64,000 nucleotides of DNA, from contig CBDBHH010000005.1 of NCBI GenBank assembly GCA_965205535.1, forward strand, positions 2,046,001-2,110,000, read 5' to 3'. Of the stretch, positions 59,577 to 64,000 are shown one piece after another; position 1 is the stretch's first letter, and each line of letters starts with the position of its first letter. The notes below the pieces were generated by a model. The model was not told the DNA's origin, searched no databases, and was given only the letters and a program-made list of their open reading frames with translations. The position numbers and the translations under genes are program-made. The stretch comes from UBA8079 sp965205535. Lineage in GTDB: Bacteria > Pseudomonadota > Alphaproteobacteria > UBA6615.

Positions 59577-61076
59577 ATGAATACCCTGGACCACTGGATT
59601 AACGGAGCAGCCGCTTCAGGCACATCCGATCGTATGGGGCCCGTGTTCAACCCGGCGACGGGCGAGCAGGTAGGACAGGTGCATTTGGCAAACGGCGCGG
59701 ATGTTGATGCCGCCGTCGCGGCGGCGAAAGCCGCGTTGCCCGAATGGTCGGCCACGCCACCCCTGCGGCGTGCCCGGATCATGTTCCGCTTCAACGAATT
59801 GATCCTGGAGCATACCGACGAACTGGCCGAGTTGATCACTCTCGAGCACGGCAAGACGATCGAGGACGCCAAGGGCGACATTCTGCGCGGCCGCGAGGTC
59901 GTGGAGTATGCGTGCGGTATTCCGCATCTCTTGCGTGGTGACTTTACCGAGGATGTTGGCACTGGCGTGGATGCCTATTCGATCCGCCAGGCGGTCGGCG
60001 TCTGTGCGGGGATTACGCCGTTTAATTTTCCGGCAATGATCCCGTTGTGGATGTTCCCTCTGTCGATTGCCTGCGGCAACACCTTCATCCTCAAGCCATC
60101 CGAGCGCGATCCGTCATGCCCCTTCCGGCTTGTCGAGCTGGCGCATGAAGCCGGTGTGCCCGAGGGCGTCATCAACATGGTCAATGGCGACAAGGAAGCC
60201 GTCGATGCCCTCCTGACCCATGCCGATGTCGACGCTGTTTCGTTCGTCGGTTCGACCCCGGTAGCGTCCTACATCTATGCAACCGCCGCGGAACACGGCA
60301 AGCGCGTGCAGGCCCTCGGCGGCGCCAAGAACCATATGGTCGTGATGCCCGACGCGGATATCGAGCAAGCGAGCGATGCGCTCATCGGCGCCGGATACGG
60401 ATCCGCCGGGCAACGCTGCATGGCGGTCTCTGTTGCGGTTGCTGTCGGCGACGACACGGCAGATGCCCTGGTGGGCACCCTGACGCCGAAGATTCAGGAA
60501 TTGAAGATCGGGCCGGGGAACGCCGACGATATTGAAATGGGACCAGTCGTCACCAAGCAGGCCCATGATCGCATCCTGAATCTGATCGATCAGGGCGTGG
60601 TTGATGGCGCGACCCTCGCGGTAGATGGCCGGGGCCTCCAGTTACAGGGCTACGAGAATGGTTACTTCATGGGCGGAACCCTGTTCGATCATGTCACCGA
60701 GGATATGAGCGTTTACAAGGAAGAGGTATTCGGCCCGGTCCTGGCAGTCGTTCGCGCCAAGGATTACGAGAGCGCGCTGGATATGGTGAACCGTAACGAA
60801 TACGGCAACGGTACCGCGATATTTACCAAGGATGGTGACGCTGCGCGCGACTTCACCGAGCGGGTGCAGATCGGGATGGTCGGCGTGAATGTGCCGATCC
60901 CGGTGCCTGTCGCGTATCACAGTTTCGGTGGCTGGAAACGATCCCTTTTCGGTGACACCCACATGCATGGCATGGAGGGCGTCCGCTTCTACACACGGCT
61001 CAAGGCTGTCACGTCACGCTGGCCCAAATCGGGTGTTCGCGAAGGGCATAGCCTTACCATGCCGACAATGCAGTGA
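59577..61076 (+). CDS. mmsA: Methylmalonate-semialdehyde dehydrogenase (CoA-acylating)
   Basis: Oxidises methylmalonate/malonate semialdehyde to propionyl- or acetyl-CoA in valine, inositol and beta-alanine catabolism; 499 residues. ATG at 59577 is preferred because GGAGGAG lies nine bases upstream; 59559 is also in frame. Diagnostic blocks: HWINGAAASGTSDR, GVCAGITPFNFPAMIPLWMFPLSIACGNTFILKPSERDPS (about 133), GGAKNHMVVMPDAD (about 248) and the catalytic Cys in GQRCMA (about 280). The end SFGGWKRSLFGDTHMHGMEGVRFYTRLK is typical of MmsA. It overlaps the ATPase gene by four bases. Confidence 0.94.
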   Translation: MNTLDHWINGAAASGTSDRMGPVFNPATGEQVGQVHLANGADVDAAVAAAKAALPEWSATPPLRRARIMFRFNELILEHTDELAELITLEHGKTIEDAKGDILRGREVVEYACGIPHLLRGDFTEDVGTGVDAYSIRQAVGVCAGITPFNFPAMIPLWMFPLSIACGNTFILKPSERDPSCPFRLVELAHEAGVPEGVINMVNGDKEAVDALLTHADVDAVSFVGSTPVASYIYATAAEHGKRVQALGGAKNHMVVMPDADIEQASDALIGAGYGSAGQRCMAVSVAVAVGDDTADALVGTLTPKIQELKIGPGNADDIEMGPVVTKQAHDRILNLIDQGVVDGATLAVDGRGLQLQGYENGYFMGGTLFDHVTEDMSVYKEEVFGPVLAVVRAKDYESALDMVNRNEYGNGTAIFTKDGDAARDFTERVQIGMVGVNVPIPVPVAYHSFGGWKRSLFGDTHMHGMEGVRFYTRLKAVTSRWPKSGVREGHSLTMPTMQ

Positions 61077-61858
61077 CCGCGAGCGGCGACACACCGAAAA
61101 TCCGCCTCGCCGGGGTGACACGCAGCTTCGATGGGGGGTGCGCACTCGATTCGGTTGATATCGATCTGGAACCGCGCCAGTCACTTGTTTTGATTGGGGG
61201 CTCGGGCAGCGGGAAGTCGCTGTTGCTTAAATGCGTCCTCGGGCTCATCTCACCGGACGCAGGGTCCATCGAAGTCGATGGCGTCGAGACGGTCGGCATG
61301 CCGGAAAGTCAGCGCATGGCGTGGATGCAACGCTTCGGCGTTCTGTTCCAGCGTCAGGGTTTGTTCGACAGTCTGACGGTCTGGGAGAATGTTTCCTTCC
61401 GGCTGTTGCAGGAGAGCGGAACATCGCGAAACGACGCGCGTGAGATCGCGATTGAAAAGCTGAAACAGGTCGGATTGCCGGCGGATACCGCGGATCTCTC
61501 GCCGGCTGAACTCTCGGGCGGGATGCAGAAACGCACAGGTCTGGCGCGCGCTATTGCGACGGATCCGGAGATCCTGTTTCTGGATGAGCCGACCGCGGGC
61601 CTCGATCCGATCATGAGCAACATCATCAGTGACCTGATTAACGACCGGGTTGATGACCTGGGCGCGAGCGCAATCTCGATCGTGAGTGATCTTGCTGTTG
61701 TACGAAGGATCGCGGGCAGCGTGGCGATGCTCCACGAGGGCCGCGTAGTGTGGCGTGGTCCCGTGGCCGAACTCGATGAAACGGACAACGCTTATGTGCG
61801 GCAATTCGTGAGCCAGTCGATCGATGGACCCATCCGGATGCCGGCGCTGGCCGGCTAG
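61073..61858 (+). CDS. ABC ATPase, MlaF/Ttg2A-like, atypical H-loop
   Basis: The product has 261 residues; GTG start overlapping the mmsA stop. Walker A GGSGSGKSLLL (about 40), Q-loop VLFQRQGLFDSLTVWENV, signature LSGGMQKRTGLARAIA (about 150) and Walker B ILFLDEPTAGLDP are intact and of the MlaF (phospholipid transport) type. The switch-His position, normally S-H-D, reads SIVSDLAVVRRIA, so His is Ser. No mlaE permease or mlaD partner is in the window, so it is an orphan or pairs with a distant permease. Confidence 0.8.
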   Translation: MTASGDTPKIRLAGVTRSFDGGCALDSVDIDLEPRQSLVLIGGSGSGKSLLLKCVLGLISPDAGSIEVDGVETVGMPESQRMAWMQRFGVLFQRQGLFDSLTVWENVSFRLLQESGTSRNDAREIAIEKLKQVGLPADTADLSPAELSGGMQKRTGLARAIATDPEILFLDEPTAGLDPIMSNIISDLINDRVDDLGASAISIVSDLAVVRRIAGSVAMLHEGRVVWRGPVAELDETDNAYVRQFVSQSIDGPIRMPALAG

Positions 61859-61864
61859 CGTCGC

Positions 61865-62773
61865 CTAGTCGGACTCTACCTCGTCCATGAGGTCCCAGAT
61901 TTCCGCGCGATGCGGGATTGCGCCGCGGCCGCCGGGTTTCGAGCATTTAATGCAGGCTGCTGCATTGGCGAACCGCGCCGCCAAAGTCACATTTTTTCCC
62001 TCACCGATGGCCAGCGCGAACGCGCCGAGAAATACGTCGCGGGCACCGAGCTTGTCGATGACCGGCAGATCGAGTGTGGCGACGTTTTGTATCTGTCCAT
62101 TCTCATCGAGCCAGCTGAAGCCATCCCATCCGGCGGTGACACCGACACAGGCTTCGGTCGTTGCGGCGACGGATTCCAGGGCGGCCTGGACGTCAGGCGT
62201 TCCCGAATGCTGGAGCAGTCCGGCATGCGAGAAAACGACGTGGCTGGCCATCTCGATCAGTTCACGGGGCACAGGGTCGGGCCCGGCTTCGCCGTCCAGG
62301 ATCGCGGGAACGCGATGGTCGTAGGCATTCTGGAGCGCGGGCATTGCGGCTTCGGGCCAGCTCGGGTCGACAAGAATGGCGCTTGTATCCTCGATTCTGC
62401 CGAATGGCAGCCAGCTTGCATCTACATCGAGATCGCGCCCGGCAAAGATGGTTTCATGCCGTTCACCATCGGCGCTGGTGAGGATAGACGAAACCGGTGA
62501 CTGGGCCCCGGGCACAAGGCGGACATGCTCTGTTTGGACCCCGTGCCGTTTGAGGCCATCGAGAACCTGCATGCCTGTCTCGTCGTCGCCAAGCCGTCCC
62601 CAGAAGGTCGAGAAGCCGCCCAGACGGACAACCGTCACGCTCGCGGTGGCTGCCGTCCCGCCGCCGTACTGATTGAAGTCCTGCGCGAATGCGAGACCGC
62701 CCTTGGCGAGATCGAAATCACCCTCGAATACATGGTCGAGAAACGCGATGCCGGTACAGGTGACCTCAGCCAT
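61865..62773 (-). CDS. PfkB-family carbohydrate kinase
   Basis: The product has 302 residues. Ribokinase fold: N-terminal GIAFLDHVF, QYGGGTAATASVTVVRLGG (about 35-53) and FWGRLGDDETG (about 57). The C-terminal PfkB motif normally DTTGAGDxF reads DKLGARDVFLGAFA (about 240); the catalytic Asp is kept but the Gly before it is Arg, at the phosphate-binding loop. It phosphorylates a sugar or nucleoside; substrate unknown. It follows dmsC by nine bases on the minus strand and is likely in the same operon, an unusual pairing. Confidence 0.82.
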   Translation of the reverse strand: MAEVTCTGIAFLDHVFEGDFDLAKGGLAFAQDFNQYGGGTAATASVTVVRLGGFSTFWGRLGDDETGMQVLDGLKRHGVQTEHVRLVPGAQSPVSSILTSADGERHETIFAGRDLDVDASWLPFGRIEDTSAILVDPSWPEAAMPALQNAYDHRVPAILDGEAGPDPVPRELIEMASHVVFSHAGLLQHSGTPDVQAALESVAATTEACVGVTAGWDGFSWLDENGQIQNVATLDLPVIDKLGARDVFLGAFALAIGEGKNVTLAARFANAAACIKCSKPGGRGAIPHRAEIWDLMDEVESD

Positions 62774-62782
62774 ATCCCGTTC

Positions 62783-63730
62783 CTAGACTTCCGAGGCGCC
62801 GTAATAGAGTGAGGCGGCGTGTCGTGCTTCGGCGAAGAACAGCCAGCGCTCGATCAGGATTCCGATGGCCGCCAATAGCAATGCGATGATCGAAGCTACC
62901 GTGGCAAATGGCGCGGGCAGAAGGCCGGCGATCACCAGGGCGATCGCGGTGGCAACGCCGCCGACAACGAGCGCGATCTTGCGCAGGCGCGCGGCATGTT
63001 TGCGCGCTATCGAATAGCCCATCTCGCGCATCACGTAGTTTTTGCTGCTGTGTGGTGATTCCAGCAGTCGGACCGTACCGATCTCACCCAGACCGGTCGC
63101 CGATTCAGCTGTTGCGACGGGTTTTGCGTTATCAATCTGGCGCCAATAGACGATTTTAAGCATCCATGCTGCGAGCGTGATCACCGCAGCGCACCAGGCG
63201 ATAATGCCTGGCGTGACCCAGAACACCGACGCAATGGCGATCAGGAGGACGGCGCCGGTGGACATGGCAAAGGCGATGTAGAGCGGTACGACGAGCGGTG
63301 TCGACCAGCGTGGGATGGCGCGCAGACTGGCGTAAATCATGCCCGTGCAACCTACCGTCACAAGGCAGAGCCCCGCGGCGATCAGCCCGAACCAGATCCA
63401 GATATGGCCAAAAGCAGCGAAAAACAGGGACCCGACACCGAACACCATAATCGGCACATAAGTCGCAAGAGCGGCAACCCCTTCACGCGAAAGCCAGGAT
63501 GACCGCCACTGGCTGAGCGCGCGCCACGCCCGTTCGGGGTGTCCAAGATGGAAGGTCGATGAGAGCAAGCCCGCCGTGATCAAAACCAGGGACACAATGA
63601 TCACCGAAGCACCGAGCGCCGGGGTCAGGGGAACGATGCCCAGAAGCGCGAGCACCACGAGCCACACAATAGCGCCGTAGCCGGCGCCGGATGCGGTCGT
63701 AAAGAAAATGACGGAATAGGCGGGGTTCAT
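62783..63730 (-). CDS. dmsC: DMSO-reductase-type membrane anchor subunit (DmsC)
   Basis: The product has 315 residues with eight or nine membrane helices. Start at 63730 gives MNPAYSVIFFTTASGAGYG, the usual DmsC opening; an upstream Met at 63778 would overlap the dmsB end. FHLGHPERAWRALSQWRSSWLSREGV (about 62-87) is diagnostic. It anchors the molybdenum enzyme and oxidises menaquinol or ubiquinol. The dmsB end lies 20 bases upstream, and dmsA is presumably beyond the window. A C-terminal ferredoxin link is absent. Confidence 0.9.
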   Translation of the reverse strand: MNPAYSVIFFTTASGAGYGAIVWLVVLALLGIVPLTPALGASVIIVSLVLITAGLLSSTFHLGHPERAWRALSQWRSSWLSREGVAALATYVPIMVFGVGSLFFAAFGHIWIWFGLIAAGLCLVTVGCTGMIYASLRAIPRWSTPLVVPLYIAFAMSTGAVLLIAIASVFWVTPGIIAWCAAVITLAAWMLKIVYWRQIDNAKPVATAESATGLGEIGTVRLLESPHSSKNYVMREMGYSIARKHAARLRKIALVVGGVATAIALVIAGLLPAPFATVASIIALLLAAIGILIERWLFFAEARHAASLYYGASEV

Positions 63731-63750
63731 GGAACTCGGCGTGGCGTTCG

Positions 63751-64000
63751 TTAGCGGGAGAGCATGCGATCGACCCAATTGAGGAAGTCGCTGCCGGTAT
63801 CTGCGGATGACGGGGCGGTTTCAGCTGTCAGCGCCGGTGTTTCGATGTCATGGCGGGTTGATGCGCGCGGCGGCAGATACTTGTTCACGGGCTGCATCCC
63901 CATTTCGGGCATCAGGTCATAACCGCCGCGTTCCTCGACGAGTTGGCTGACGTCGGAATTGGGATCACCGAGATCCCCGAAATGACGCGCGGAGGCCGGG
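63751..64000 (-). CDS. dmsB: DMSO-reductase-type iron-sulfur subunit (DmsB), C-terminal part
   Basis: The visible 82 residues run from the window edge to the TAA at 63751-63753. They begin ASARHFGDLGDPNSDVSQL, the conserved C-terminus of DmsB/NrfC-type four-cluster ferredoxins, and continue LMPEMGMQPVNKYLPPR. A proline- and threonine-rich tail ends NWVDRMLSR. The Cys-rich cluster-binding region lies outside the window. It is the electron-transfer subunit between DmsC and a molybdopterin subunit. Confidence 0.85.
   Translation of the reverse strand, partial: PASARHFGDLGDPNSDVSQLVEERGGYDLMPEMGMQPVNKYLPPRASTRHDIETPALTAETAPSSADTGSDFLNWVDRMLSR

Overview
The window is a chromosomal stretch of a GC-rich, free-living proteobacterium, most likely an alphaproteobacterium. 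The pointers are glmU next to glmS, a Liv-type ABC importer, a DctPQM TRAP importer and a very large complement of acyl-CoA and aromatic-acid catabolic genes. The species cannot be named from the sequence. Most of the window reads as ordinary high-GC coding DNA with strong Shine-Dalgarno sequences. Two stretches, about 1-1070 and 11935-14390, are AT-richer and look accessory.

Layout. Positions 1-2582 hold a cut-off unknown gene, a GIY-YIG gene whose 3' end is interrupted by an IS3-family element, and that element. Positions 2598-11753 hold glmS-glmU, a DUF3108 protein and a five-gene Liv importer. A tRNA-Val(CAC) gene at 11860 is followed by a decayed islet. The islet has a 21-bp copy of the tRNA anticodon arm at its far end and matching arm-like repeats just inside both ends. 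Its only gene is a membrane-anchored alpha/beta hydrolase broken by a 10-bp tandem duplication. Next to it lie a 211-bp exact fragment of the IS and a remnant of a CRISPR array with 36-bp repeats and 30-bp spacers of type II-C style. No cas gene is present in the window.

Positions 14391-19149 hold benE, a deaminase, a SnoaL-like secreted protein, a divergent SDR, a Hyi-like TIM barrel and a secreted domain related to molybdopterin-oxidoreductases. Positions 19298-26578 carry four consecutive full-length paralogues of an S15/CocE-type hydrolase. Positions 26590-31526 hold a methyltransferase, hmgA under a perfect palindromic operator, an SDR, a likely unannotated small RNA and a nucleoside transporter. 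Positions 32232-36924 form an acyl-CoA operon (crotonase, acyl-CoA dehydrogenase, CoA ligase, hydrolase), followed by dctPQM and an amidohydrolase.

Positions 41488-48643 hold a hotdog thioesterase with one amber codon, a crotonase, an SDR/acyl-CoA dehydrogenase/APH-kinase trio resembling the Lva 4-hydroxyacyl-CoA pathway, and a hydrolase-hydratase-alcohol dehydrogenase operon. Positions 48824-54666 hold hyuAB, an SDR and an MFS transporter. The rest has a nitroreductase, a CoA ligase, a hydrolase, a small membrane protein, a flavin reductase, mmsA with an MlaF-like ATPase, a PfkB kinase, and dmsC with the end of dmsB.

Together the genes describe a heterotroph that imports organic acids, amides and aromatics, hydrolyses esters and amides, activates acids with CoA and feeds them into beta-oxidation or the homogentisate route. 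The most unusual parts are the decayed tRNA-associated islet with its CRISPR scar and the four-copy S15 hydrolase array.
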